Shown here: one piece after another, positions 34,566 to 43,741 of the stretch
How the letters are laid out: each line of letters opens with the position of its first letter
How positions within the stretch are numbered: position 1 is the stretch's first letter
Assembly: GCA_965231865.1 (NCBI GenBank)
Contig: CBDDOJ010000002.1
Span: forward strand, 1,116,001-1,180,000
Source: WTGA01 sp965231865
Lineage (GTDB): Bacteria; Pseudomonadota; Gammaproteobacteria; Arenicellales; Poriferihabitantaceae
DNA length: 64,000 nucleotides
Reading direction: 5' to 3'
Program-made: the position numbers and the translations under genes
Notes under the pieces: generated by a model
Databases searched by the model: none
The model's input: the letters and a program-made list of their open reading frames with translations, nothing else
Told to the model about the DNA's origin: nothing

Positions 34566-35939
34566 ATGGTGGTTGAATCCGAGAGTAATCCAGTTCAAAA
34601 GGCAACGGCAGGGAGGCAGAAGAAAACGACGAAAAAAAAAACCGCCAGAAAAAAGGGGCCGGGTAAAGTGGAGGCAGCGGCTCCATCGGGCTCTGGTTCA
34701 TCGGCAACCCCGAGCACCGGGGAAGGAAGCCCCGGCAATGTTCCCGCCGGACCGCTGGACCCTGGACACCATACCCCGGGAAGGAGCGGGGGTACTTCCG
34801 GCGTATCCTGGATAGCATTGTGCCTGGGGGTGGTGGCGTTGGGAGTGGGGGGCTATGGGTGGTATGTCTCCACGGTCCAGACAAAAACCAGCGCGCAAGA
34901 CCAGGTCAACCGGGTCAGCCTGCTCGAACAGCGGGTGGAAAATTTCGATACGTTGCAGGCAGACCTTGTCGGCCAGATCAGTCTGCTGAAAAACCAGGTG
35001 ACCCAGGCTGAAGACAATTTCAGCCAGCAGTTGCGGACGATTCGAAGCGAACTGGCGGGGAAGGATTCAGAGGTTCAACAGCAAATCAGGAACTCTGAGA
35101 AGGGGTTCCAGGCCCAGATGGAGGATTTTCGGCAGGAGTTCGGCGCATTGTCGGATTCCATTGTACAGCTCCGGTCGGAACTTGGACGCGGCCTGGACAG
35201 CTGGACCCTGGAGGAGGTGGAGCAGCTTATCTTCATCGCGAATCAGCGGTTGCAGTTCGCCGGAGACCCGGTGCTGGCAAAAAAAGCCCTGGAGATTGCG
35301 GACGACCGGTTGCAGGAGCAGGGGGACCCGCGCTTCTTGGAAGTACGGCGGTTATTGGCCGGGGAAATATCCGAGCTTGAGAACGTCCAGGAGATCGATA
35401 TCGCCGGAGTTCTGTCCGCCATTTCGACTTTGTCCGATACCCTCGGAGAGCTGAACCTGGCGGGAGACCTGCATGGCCCGGCATCATCCGGTCCGGCACC
35501 ATCCGAACCGGAACCCAACGAATTGAAAGATGACGGCTCCGGTCAGGAACTCACCGGGATGGACCGGTTTTTCCAGCCCGTGGTCCATGCGGCCACCACG
35601 CTGCTGGCCAGTCTGGGGGATATGATACAGGTGGAAAAAAGCGGGGAAGCCATCAATCCGGTGGTATCTGCCGAAATCCGGCAATTGATTTATACCAAGG
35701 GCAGGCTGATCCTGGACTCGTCCCAGATTGCATTTCTTCGGCAGAACCCGGACCTGTTCGAGGAACGGATTGCCCTGGCCAGGAAATGGGTGGAAGAAAA
35801 TTTCGATCTCGAGTCCGAGGCGACCCACCGCTGGTTGTCCAGGCTGGATGAGATTGCATCCCAGTCCCCTCGGTCGGCATTGCCGGACATCTCCGGTTCC
35901 CTGAACCTGCTCAGACAGAGAATGCGCGACCAGGGCTGA
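34566..35939 (+). CDS. hemX: HemX-like membrane protein
   Basis: About 457 residues. It has a Lys-rich cytoplasmic N-terminus (KKTTKKKTARKK), a single transmembrane helix (about residues 85-105, WIALCLGVVALGVGGYGWYV), a predicted coiled coil rich in Gln/Glu heptads (about 120-210), and a C-terminal helical domain. This is the HemX family found between hemD and hemY in gammaproteobacteria; despite old names it has no methyltransferase motif. Its role is thought to be scaffolding of heme enzymes. GTG 34554 is an alternative start four codons upstream. Confidence 0.88.
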   Translation: MVVESESNPVQKATAGRQKKTTKKKTARKKGPGKVEAAAPSGSGSSATPSTGEGSPGNVPAGPLDPGHHTPGRSGGTSGVSWIALCLGVVALGVGGYGWYVSTVQTKTSAQDQVNRVSLLEQRVENFDTLQADLVGQISLLKNQVTQAEDNFSQQLRTIRSELAGKDSEVQQQIRNSEKGFQAQMEDFRQEFGALSDSIVQLRSELGRGLDSWTLEEVEQLIFIANQRLQFAGDPVLAKKALEIADDRLQEQGDPRFLEVRRLLAGEISELENVQEIDIAGVLSAISTLSDTLGELNLAGDLHGPASSGPAPSEPEPNELKDDGSGQELTGMDRFFQPVVHAATTLLASLGDMIQVEKSGEAINPVVSAEIRQLIYTKGRLILDSSQIAFLRQNPDLFEERIALARKWVEENFDLESEATHRWLSRLDEIASQSPRSALPDISGSLNLLRQRMRDQG

Positions 35940-35957
35940 TCCCGGGAAAAAGGAATC

Positions 35958-37211
35958 ATGAAACTTTTATTGACCATTTTCATCACATTGGCCATTGCCG
36001 TTGGACTGGGGTCCCTTGCCATGGAAGATCCGGGATATGTGGTGCTGTCCCGGGAACCCTATGTGGTTCGGTTGCCATTGCTGATGTTTTTGATGATCCT
36101 GTTTCTGGGGTTCGTGCTCCTGTACCTGGTGATCAATTTCGTGGGCAGTATTTTTCGTGCACCCGGGCGGCTCAAAGCATGGAGGAATTCCAGTGGTGAA
36201 AAGATGGCGCAGAAATCCACCATGCTGGGCTATGCCGGCTTGATTGAAGGAAACTGGCCAAAGGCAGAGAAATCCCTGCTGAAAAAATTGAGCCACAACA
36301 AGGCTCCCCTGATGAACTATCTGGGAGCGGCCTATGCAGCGCACCAGCAGGGAAGCCTGGACCGGCGAAACCGGTATCTGGACAACGCGCTCAAAAGCCA
36401 TCCTGACCAGCAACTGGCGGTCAACCTTACCCGGGCACGGTTGCTGTTTCAGGGCGGGGAGTTTGCCGAATCCAGGAACTGTCTTGAGAGCCTCAGAAAA
36501 TACAGGCCGGGAAATGTCTCAGTGGTCCGATTGCTGATGGATGTTTACAAGGAACTGGGAGACTGGCCGTCGCTGATGCAGGTCCTGCCCGTGGCCGCAA
36601 AACTGAAAGCTCTGCCTGAAGAGGAGCTGTTGCTTCGTGAACAGGTGGCCTTTGACAACCTGGTTGACTCCCCTGCATTGCTGCCGGGCGACGCCGATGT
36701 ACTCCCCCACCCCTGGAATTCCCTGCCGAAAGCGAGGAAAAAAGACCCTCAGATGGTGGCCAGTTATGTCAATCAGCTTCTTCGGGCCGGTAACCACAAG
36801 GAAGCCGAGAAAGTCCTGCGTCCAGTGTTGAACCGGAAGTTTGACAATGACCTGATTTACCTGTACGGCGATATCCACAGTCCCTTTTTGAAATACCAGA
36901 TTGAACTGGCTGAATCGTTCCTGAAAAAATATCCGGACAATGCGGACCTGCTTCACAGCCTGGCGAAACTGCACCGGTCGAACAATGATTTCAAGCAGTC
37001 CAAGGGGTTCTTCGAAAGGGCGATCGCGGCCGGCGCCAGAACCGAGGTGAACCTGGATTACGCGGGGTTGCTGGAGCAGATGGGTGATAACGACCAGGCT
37101 TTACGGTATATGAAAAAAGCGGCGGCATCCCCGGAAAACAAAGAGGAGGGATGGGTGTTGTTGGAAGGCGACCATGAAAAGACAAAAGCGATCATGCCCG
37201 CGGTGCGCTGA
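35958..37211 (+). CDS. hemY: HemY, TPR-containing heme biosynthesis protein
   Basis: The 417-residue protein has two N-terminal membrane helices (about residues 1-22 and 38-62). A HemY_N segment follows (KAWRNSSGEKMAQKSTMLGYAG), and then tetratricopeptide-like helical pairs, for example PLMNYLGAAYAAHQQGSLDR and LLHSLAKLHRSNNDFKQS. It lies 18 bp after hemX. The family is required for normal porphyrin flux in enteric bacteria, but its biochemical role is not established. Confidence 0.92.
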   Translation: MKLLLTIFITLAIAVGLGSLAMEDPGYVVLSREPYVVRLPLLMFLMILFLGFVLLYLVINFVGSIFRAPGRLKAWRNSSGEKMAQKSTMLGYAGLIEGNWPKAEKSLLKKLSHNKAPLMNYLGAAYAAHQQGSLDRRNRYLDNALKSHPDQQLAVNLTRARLLFQGGEFAESRNCLESLRKYRPGNVSVVRLLMDVYKELGDWPSLMQVLPVAAKLKALPEEELLLREQVAFDNLVDSPALLPGDADVLPHPWNSLPKARKKDPQMVASYVNQLLRAGNHKEAEKVLRPVLNRKFDNDLIYLYGDIHSPFLKYQIELAESFLKKYPDNADLLHSLAKLHRSNNDFKQSKGFFERAIAAGARTEVNLDYAGLLEQMGDNDQALRYMKKAAASPENKEEGWVLLEGDHEKTKAIMPAVR

Positions 37212-37373
37212 ACCGGCCCACCAGTGGACGGTGTTGGACCATTGGCCCCCCTGGTTTGTTCCGGGCAGTGGTTCGGTGATAGTCCGTCCCCGCACCACTG
37301 CTGGATGTAATGATCAACCAAAGGCTGTGGGATTCTCCAGCCGGGTATCTTTCATGTGGTAACTGGCTTCAGG

Positions 37374-37733
37374 ATGCAGCCTGCCCAGGCATTGGAAGAA
37401 CTGGATCATGTGGTGGACGAAGCACGGTCACAGGGGTATGAGATTCCAGGAAGTATCGCGATTGTCAATGCAGAATACATCATCAAGCGCATATATGATA
37501 ACTTGTTGCACCCGTTGCAAGTCTATCCAATGCCAGATGGAGAAGTGGCCATTGATGTTGCAAACGGCGATGGAAGTTCAGTATTGATACTATGTTGCTC
37601 AGACGGTGGTACGCTGTGTTTTGTGAATATTAACGGGAATCAACGTAGAGCACACTATTCCAACTCCGATTCTCTTCCGGATGGTTTCATGCACGAAGCC
37701 CTTGAAGAACTTCAACAGAATTTGAACTCGTAG
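37374..37733 (+). CDS. Hypothetical protein
   Basis: About 119 residues from ATG 37374; an in-frame GTG at 37356 is possible. The middle reads VYPMPDGEVAIDVANGDGSS, then LILCCSDGGTLCFVNINGN, which looks like a small beta-sheet domain, and the end is helical. Base composition is more AT-rich than in the hem operon, suggesting transfer. It lies between hemY and a 250-bp gap without relatives of known function. I do not recognise it. Confidence 0.55.
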   Translation: MQPAQALEELDHVVDEARSQGYEIPGSIAIVNAEYIIKRIYDNLLHPLQVYPMPDGEVAIDVANGDGSSVLILCCSDGGTLCFVNINGNQRRAHYSNSDSLPDGFMHEALEELQQNLNS

Positions 37734-37985
37734 CGGCGAATTACAACACGGCTTACCCGACTGAAGAACCCGGGCCGGGGAGATTTTTAATGAGATGGTT
37801 TTGCCGCCTGGGGCCCATGAAAGGGAAGAACAAATCAGGTCTGCGCAGCACGGTTGGCTGACGCTTCAAGCTGGCGTGCACGCTCCTGACGAAACAACCC
37901 ACGGGGAAATTTTCCGCAGGTTGAAAACCGCTGTTTTCGGCCATGTTCTGGAAGTTAAGTTTCGGGTCCCTGGCAGGACAGGAGA
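37734..37985. other. Intergenic gap
   Basis: These 252 bp between the hypothetical gene and the convergent reductase contain nothing I can support: no strong hairpin, no ribosome binding site with a plausible frame. Confidence 0.4.
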
Positions 37986-39005
37986 CTACGCCGGCAACGC
38001 ATAGTCGAAGGAGTCAAAGAAAAACCGGTCGGATTTCATTCCCTTTTCCCCGAGGCTGTTTCGCACGGAGTCAATCATGATGGGCGGACCACTGGCATAC
38101 ACGTCATGACCGGCAAAGGTATCATAGGTGTTGCAGACGATTTCGTGAACAAAGCCGGTTTCTCCCGTCCAGTCCGTTGACGTGCTTTCGGACAGTACGG
38201 GGGTATATTTCAGGTTCGGGTAGGTGGACAGCCACTTTTTTACCAGCCCGTCCATGTACAGGTCCTGCTCATCCCGGGCCCCCCAGAAAATGTGGATGTC
38301 CTGATCCGGGTTCTTTTCCACCGCCTGCTGGAACAGGCCCTTGATGGGGGAAAATCCGGTTCCCCCCGCAATCATGATCAGGGGCTTGTTCTCCTCGGTC
38401 TGCAAAAAGTAGGTGCCGAAGGGGCCTTCAAACCGGAGCAGGTCCCGTTCATTCATCGCATCAAAGACCCGGGGGGTGAAATGCCCGTCGGGAACATGCC
38501 TGATATGCAATTCGATCCCCTCTTCGGCAACCTGGGCGGGCAGATTCGCGATGGAAAAACTTCGTCTCAGGCCATTTTTCAGGACAATGTCAATATATTG
38601 TCCGGGTATGAAGTTAAACGACTGGGTCCTGGGCAGTGCGAGATACAACTGAATGACATCGCTGGCCAGCCGGGTCAGTTTCCGGACCCGGCAGGGCAGC
38701 ATCTTGATTTGGATCTGGGTGCCGGTCATCACTTCTTCCGTATCGATGACGACATCGCCAAGAGGAACCGCCTGGCAAAGCAATACCTTGCCCTGCTGCT
38801 TCTCGAGATCACTCAGGGCGAATTCCTCATGATCCCCGTAATCCACTTGTCCCTGCACCAGTTCGCTCTTGCAGGCACCGCAGATGCCACTGCGGCAGCC
38901 ATACGGATAGATGTGGTTGTTTCGCAGGGCTGCGTCCAGGATGGTTTCGTTTTCATGGGCAACGAAAGAGACATCATTGCGTTGGTTGATGATGGTTGAA
39001 GACAT
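37986..39005 (-). CDS. Ferredoxin-NAD(P)H flavin reductase, CDP-6-deoxy-glucoseen reductase-like
   Basis: About 339 residues from ATG 39005. The N-terminal plant-type [2Fe-2S] domain has the pattern C-x4-C-x2-C...C (PYGCRSGICGACKSELVQG, LLCQ). A flavin-binding barrel follows with RRSFSIANLP, and then an NAD(P)H domain (MIAGGTGFSPIKGL, ending FFFDSFDYA). This order matches AscD/RfbI-type CDP-6-deoxy-delta-3,4-glucoseen reductase and related oxygenase reductases. No CDP-sugar genes are nearby, so a general electron-donor role is as likely. It is divergent from mutM. Confidence 0.85.
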   Translation of the reverse strand: MSSTIINQRNDVSFVAHENETILDAALRNNHIYPYGCRSGICGACKSELVQGQVDYGDHEEFALSDLEKQQGKVLLCQAVPLGDVVIDTEEVMTGTQIQIKMLPCRVRKLTRLASDVIQLYLALPRTQSFNFIPGQYIDIVLKNGLRRSFSIANLPAQVAEEGIELHIRHVPDGHFTPRVFDAMNERDLLRFEGPFGTYFLQTEENKPLIMIAGGTGFSPIKGLFQQAVEKNPDQDIHIFWGARDEQDLYMDGLVKKWLSTYPNLKYTPVLSESTSTDWTGETGFVHEIVCNTYDTFAGHDVYASGPPIMIDSVRNSLGEKGMKSDRFFFDSFDYALPA

Positions 39006-39242
39006 GATTTCGAGAATGCCGGGTAGGGGGGATAGCTTTATATCGAGTAACCCCATTGTTGTCAATGAATCGGGATTGGATCATGGAGGGGCTCCCGGTC
39101 CCCGTGAGGTCGCGAAGAGTGCAGATTCAGGCCTGTTCAGGGCCTCCCGAAGATGGAATTTGACTACAATACCGGGGGCGGCTTTCGAAAACCACGGGGC
39201 CGACCGTCAAACCAATGACCTTTACCCTGGAAGTGGACTAAA

Positions 39243-40058
39243 TTGCCAGAATTGCCGGAAGTGGAAACCACGGTGCGGGGAATCCGACCGTTTATCCAGG
39301 GAGAAGTGGTACGTGACCTGGTTGTCCGGGAGAGTCGGCTCAGGTGGCCCGTCCAGCCCGGTCTGGACACGATTGTCCGGGGCTGTACCATTGAAAAGGT
39401 TGAGCGCCGGGGCAAGTACATCCTGCTGCACCTGACCCGGGGAGGCCTGTTGATCCACCTTGGGATGTCCGGTTCAATCCGGGTATTGGAGCATTCCGTC
39501 CCCGCGGGGAAACATGAACACTTTGACCTGGTGACCGGGACCGGTCATATCATCAGGTTCCGGGACCCCCGAAAATTCGGCAGTTTGTTGTATTGCGACG
39601 GCCCGCTCCACGAGCATTTGCGTTTGCGGGACCTGGGCGTTGAACCCTTGACTTCCCGGTTCACCGGAGACTATCTGTACCGGAAGTCCAAAGCGCGCTC
39701 TGTGCCGGTCAAGACCCTGATTATGGATGGAAAGGTGGTAGTGGGTGTCGGCAATATATACAGCAGTGAGGCATTGTTCATGGCGGGAATTCACCCGTTG
39801 CGGCGTTGCTCCCGGGTGGCCCTTGCCCGGTATGACCGGCTGGTGGAATGCATCCGGGAAATTCTGGGAAAAGCCATTGACAAGGGGGGAACTACGCTCC
39901 AGGATTTTGTGGGAACGGACGGGACCCCAGGATATTTCGAGCAATCACTGGATGTATACGGGCATCCGGGTGAGGCATGCATTCGCTGCGGTAGGGAAAT
40001 CAGGTGCATTGTGATCAGCCAGCGTTCGACATTCTACTGTCCCGGCTGCCAGAAGTAG
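39243..40058 (+). CDS. mutM: Formamidopyrimidine-DNA glycosylase
   Basis: The 271-residue protein starts with TTG at 39243. This is the only start that places the catalytic proline directly after the initiator (PELPEVETTVRGI). It has the conserved Glu at position 3, the Lys of the beta-sheet region, GVGNIYSSEALF, and the C-terminal zinc finger CIRCG...FYCPGCQ. It removes 8-oxoguanine from DNA. The TTG start suggests low expression. Confidence 0.96.
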   Translation: MPELPEVETTVRGIRPFIQGEVVRDLVVRESRLRWPVQPGLDTIVRGCTIEKVERRGKYILLHLTRGGLLIHLGMSGSIRVLEHSVPAGKHEHFDLVTGTGHIIRFRDPRKFGSLLYCDGPLHEHLRLRDLGVEPLTSRFTGDYLYRKSKARSVPVKTLIMDGKVVVGVGNIYSSEALFMAGIHPLRRCSRVALARYDRLVECIREILGKAIDKGGTTLQDFVGTDGTPGYFEQSLDVYGHPGEACIRCGREIRCIVISQRSTFYCPGCQK

Positions 40059-40129
40059 GTGCCTGGCCGGGTCCGGGTGCAGGATATCCGGTTGACTGCG
40101 TACCCCCTCCCCGGCGCCGGCAGGACCGA

Positions 40130-40180
40130 ATGCCCGGAAAACCGGGTTTCCCGGGGGTAAAATCCCCCGCAATGGGCCAA
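40130..40180 (+). terminator. Possible termination hairpins after mutM
   Basis: Two GC-rich hairpins follow each other about 75 bp after the mutM stop: CCCGGAAAACCGGG, then GGGGGTAAAATCCCCC. No T-tract follows, so intrinsic termination is uncertain. Confidence 0.4.
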
Positions 40181-40319
40181 AACAACTGAAAAAACTGGAA
40201 ATCGGATCGTCAAACCAAGTATAATCCGGCCAGTAAGCGATTTGAGTGGTTGTGATGCACATCCATGTTAGTTTGAACCGAACAGGCCGGATAAAGCAGA
40301 TAAATCGAGGGATTGGTCA

Positions 40320-41396
40320 GTGAAATCGATGCGATTTTGGTTGATTGTATTTTCTGTAATGTTTGTTTCCACAGGCCCGGGCATGTCGGTTGCGGAGGAT
40401 GGACCCGGGAGTAGTGCGACATCTGGCGGTGGGACGTTCTTTTCAGAATTCAAAATTCAGGACTGGGCGAAGTTTTTCTTTGCGAAAGACGACCCGGCGG
40501 AGAACGGGACGGACCCCGGAGGGGACAATCCGCCCGCGGCGCTGGGAACGACCCTGGAATTGACCCCGGACCTGGATGAACCAGAATCCTCCAACCTGTC
40601 CCAGGGTTTCAAGATCAAACGGCTCAGCACAGCCTGGCAGGCCGGACCCGGGACACTGACGGTGGGCAGCGACTGGGCCAACTTCCAGGATGTTCTGGGT
40701 GTGGACAAGCAGGTCGGCAGCCTTGCCAACCAGAAAAAGGTAACCAGCCAGATCAAATGGTTGTCCCCCAATGGATTTTCCATTTCCCTGGAAGATTCGC
40801 CGCGGGGGGCCATTTATTCCGACGAGCATGTATTGAATCATGATCTGGGGGCATCTCCCAGTCTGGTATTGTCCTGGCAGGGTGGCTCCGGTGGGGGGGC
40901 AGGCCAGTATCGGGTGACCACCATGGGCACGAAGCTGGATGCCAATGCGGAGGGCCAGGTTTTCGACGGCAAAAACGTGGTCGGGTGGGGGCTCAATCTG
41001 GAAGGTGGCTGGCAGATCGGCGATCTGTTTACTGCCCTGTCCGTTACCTATGGAAAAGGCATAAACAGCTATATTCTGCAACGGTATGGAAATGACATCC
41101 TGGTCCAGCCGAACTACCAGGATACGGAGAGCAGTGCACTGAAGATTCGCTCCAGCCTGTATTACCGTCTGAATGGACGTTCAAATTTTCATGTGGCCCT
41201 GGGTCGGTTTTCCTCTGACGGGGAATCGGGCATGGACGGCGTGGAGACACTGGATACGGTTCACATGGGCTATAACTGGCACCCCTGGCCCCGCACCAAA
41301 CTTGAAGTTGAGTTGATTGGCCGAAATGCCGATGTGCAGAATGGGACCAGCGAAGAGTCCGCCGAGCTGAAAATCGGTGCCGAGAAGCGTTTCTAG
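40320..41396 (+). CDS. DcaP-like outer-membrane porin
   Basis: The 358-residue exported protein begins with GTG at 40320 (ATG 40329 also possible) and a signal peptide ending near SVAED. The mature part alternates hydrophobic and polar residues as in a beta-barrel and ends with a phenylalanine (IGAEKRF), the outer-membrane insertion signal. Segments such as FKIKRLSTAWQAGPGTLTVG, SDWANFQDV and ALGRFSSDGES resemble DcaP-type trimeric porins. The long N-terminal coiled coil of some DcaP proteins is absent. Substrate is unknown. Confidence 0.72.
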   Translation: MKSMRFWLIVFSVMFVSTGPGMSVAEDGPGSSATSGGGTFFSEFKIQDWAKFFFAKDDPAENGTDPGGDNPPAALGTTLELTPDLDEPESSNLSQGFKIKRLSTAWQAGPGTLTVGSDWANFQDVLGVDKQVGSLANQKKVTSQIKWLSPNGFSISLEDSPRGAIYSDEHVLNHDLGASPSLVLSWQGGSGGGAGQYRVTTMGTKLDANAEGQVFDGKNVVGWGLNLEGGWQIGDLFTALSVTYGKGINSYILQRYGNDILVQPNYQDTESSALKIRSSLYYRLNGRSNFHVALGRFSSDGESGMDGVETLDTVHMGYNWHPWPRTKLEVELIGRNADVQNGTSEESAELKIGAEKRF

Positions 41397-41538
41397 CCAT
41401 CCCTCCAGCCCGTAACCCGGGAGCGATGTCCCGGTTTCAAGCGGGCGGCGTGTATCCGGTTTACGGATTTCTTCCCGATGTTGCCATTGGTTTTTCGTCC
41501 TGGTCCAAGATGGTTCCTCTCTATTGTTCCGGAACTCT

Positions 41539-43011
41539 TTAGCCGACCAGTGGAATTTCTCCCAACCGTCGGCTGAATCGATCCGTTGGAGGAGGCACAG
41601 TGGACACAGTGGGCCCGGCAGGCATGGCCCCCTCTTGTGGGACCGGGGCAGATGGCTTTACGGCAGGTTTTGCGGCAGGCTTTACGGCTTCGGTGGTTTT
41701 CTTTTGGTTTTCCGGATTTCGTGGTGCTGACCTGGCCGGGGGTTTTCGTTTCTCCCTGGCGGATTGCCCTCCTTTTTTCCTGTTTGGGCCTCCGGGTCTC
41801 CGGGCGTCCCGCCCTTTTGCAGGGACTGCAGGGAGGATAGGGGCGAGCAATTCAGGGTCAATTTCCCGTCTTGGGATGGAGTGGCCGATGTAACTTTCGA
41901 TATCCATAATCGAATAGGCATATTTTTCACATATAAAACTGATGGCCTCCCCGCTGTGCCCGGCACGGGCGGTACGGCCTATCCGGTGGACGTAATCCTC
42001 GGCATCCTGCGGGAGGTCAAAGTTGAATACCTGGTCCACTTCGGGAATATGCAGGCCCCGCGCGGCAACATCCGTTGCGACGAGGACCGGGTGTTTCCCG
42101 GACTTGAAACCTTCGAGCAGTGTTTCCCGTTTGTTCTGGGGGACATCCCCTGACAGCGCCGCATTATTGATGTGATTGGCACGGAGTGTCCGTGCGATTT
42201 GATCCGTGGCATGACGGGTATTCACGAACACCAGCACTTTCTCCAGGTTGTCCCGCTTGAGCAGATTGACCAGCAATTTCGCTTTCTCCTCATTCGCGGG
42301 ATAGTAGCTGTACTCGTCTATCTTATCGGCAATGCGGCTGTCTGCATCCACCTTGATTTCTTCCGGGTTATTCATGTGTTCATACGCCAACTCCATCACC
42401 CGGAAGGAAAGGGTGGCCGAAAAAAGCATGTTCAGCCGCTTTTCAGGACGGGGCATCTTCCTCAGCAGGTACCGGATGTCCTTGATGAATCCCAGATCAA
42501 ACATCCGGTCCGCTTCGTCCAGGACCACGACATCTACCCGGTTGAGCCCGTACAGCTTTTTCTTGTAGAAATCAATGAGCCGGCCGGGGGTGCCGATTAG
42601 AATATCCACCCCCCCGGCCAGCATTTGCATCTGGCTTTCGTATCCGGTGCCGCCGTAAACCAGTCCGATTGAAAGTGGGGTATGTTTGGCCAGTACCCTG
42701 GCATCTTCGTAAATCTGTATGGCCAGTTCCCGGGTCGGGGCCAGGACCAGGGCACGAATGGCGCCTGTTTCCCGTTCAGGGTGCCCGGGCCGGGTCAACA
42801 GGTATTGGCAGCAACCCAGCAGGAATGCAACGGTTTTCCCTGTCCCGGTTTGCGCCTGGCCAGCGACATCCTTCCCGGTCAATATGGCCGGTACGCTGCG
42901 GGCCTGGATAGGTGTGCAGTATTCAAACCCGGCATCCTGAACGCCTTGTTTTAAAGAATCGATCAAAGTTAGCTCACTAAATTTTTGATCAGTAAGATGT
43001 TTTTCTGTCAT
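41539..43011 (-). CDS. rhlB: DEAD-box RNA helicase RhlB
   Basis: The 490-residue protein has all helicase motifs: Q-motif FEYCTPIQARSVPAIL, Walker A AQTGTGKT, PTRELAIQ, VLDEADRMFDLGF (DEAD), SAT, and the C-terminal VATDVAARGLHIPEV and HRIGRTARAG. The tail beyond residue 400 is basic and Pro/Ala-rich. RhlB unwinds RNA for degradosome-linked decay. It is divergent from trxA across 126 bp, the same arrangement as rhlB/trxA-rho in E. coli. Confidence 0.95.
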   Translation of the reverse strand: MTEKHLTDQKFSELTLIDSLKQGVQDAGFEYCTPIQARSVPAILTGKDVAGQAQTGTGKTVAFLLGCCQYLLTRPGHPERETGAIRALVLAPTRELAIQIYEDARVLAKHTPLSIGLVYGGTGYESQMQMLAGGVDILIGTPGRLIDFYKKKLYGLNRVDVVVLDEADRMFDLGFIKDIRYLLRKMPRPEKRLNMLFSATLSFRVMELAYEHMNNPEEIKVDADSRIADKIDEYSYYPANEEKAKLLVNLLKRDNLEKVLVFVNTRHATDQIARTLRANHINNAALSGDVPQNKRETLLEGFKSGKHPVLVATDVAARGLHIPEVDQVFNFDLPQDAEDYVHRIGRTARAGHSGEAISFICEKYAYSIMDIESYIGHSIPRREIDPELLAPILPAVPAKGRDARRPGGPNRKKGGQSAREKRKPPARSAPRNPENQKKTTEAVKPAAKPAVKPSAPVPQEGAMPAGPTVSTVPPPTDRFSRRLGEIPLVG

Positions 43012-43137
43012 AATGCCCCAATGATGTTAGTAGAGAATGAAAGGCTTGTTTGGAATTAATGGTGTCAAACCCTTGATTACTGATAAAACAAACTGCATAT
43101 TTACTGTATCCCAACTAAATATAAATCCAATAAACGA
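43012..43137. promoter_or_regulatory. Divergent rhlB/trxA promoter region
   Basis: This 126-bp gap is AT-rich relative to both genes and must hold two promoters. No exact -35/-10 pair can be assigned with confidence. Confidence 0.5.
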
Positions 43138-43467
43138 ATGTCAACGAAGATTGTGCATGTGAGCGACGAGTCCTTTGAGGAAGTTGTCCTGAATGCTGAT
43201 TGTCCCGTTTTGATAGACTATTGGGCAGAATGGTGCGGTCCATGCAAGATGATCGCTCCAATCCTGGAAGAGCTGGCAGATGAATATGCAGAGAAGGTTA
43301 AAATTGCAAAACTCAATATCGATGATAACCCGGAAACCCCGCCGAAGTACAATATCCGTGGAATTCCTACGTTGATGTTATTCAAAAATGGATATGTTGA
43401 GGCCACCAAAGTCGGGGCGGTATCCAAATCACAACTTGCTGATTTTATTGAAAGTAACATTGGTTGA
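43138..43467 (+). CDS. trxA: Thioredoxin 1
   Basis: The 109-residue protein has the redox active site WAEWCGPCKM and the cis-proline loop GIPTLMLFKNG. Length and sequence match TrxA. It is a general cytoplasmic disulfide reductant. It lies upstream of rho on the same strand. Confidence 0.98.
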   Translation: MSTKIVHVSDESFEEVVLNADCPVLIDYWAEWCGPCKMIAPILEELADEYAEKVKIAKLNIDDNPETPPKYNIRGIPTLMLFKNGYVEATKVGAVSKSQLADFIESNIG

Positions 43468-43741
43468 GTTTGATCACTGGCAGCCAGCTCACCGGGCACA
43501 GAACACGGGCCGATGACCAAGAGCCCAAGAGTCGATGACCACCAGGGGCCGATGACATAAAAATTTCTTTGGCGCGATCTGGACATCCGTGCCGAAGCCC
43601 TATATGATACCGCCAATACCCGTGTAATGCAGTCGTTCAGACTGGATTTCCGATAGAAAATTCATTAAATCCTCGCCCGAGTTGCGTTCGCAGCTGTGTT
43701 ATGGGGCACAGAATCCTTTTCAATCTAGCGCTATTTTCTCC
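43468..43741. other. trxA-rho intergenic leader with short degenerate repeats
   Basis: These 274 bp contain three loose copies of a CGATGACC word (near 43510, 43532 and 43550) within GGGCCGATGAC-like surroundings. In E. coli the rho leader is long and mediates autoregulation by Rho; this leader could serve the same end, but no rut site or hairpin can be named. Confidence 0.4.

Noticed and set aside
43675..43691. Possible third copy of the 44-bp repeat (GCCCGAGTT...GCGTTCG)
   Set aside because: Only about 16 bases match and a four-base gap is needed; the similarity could be chance.
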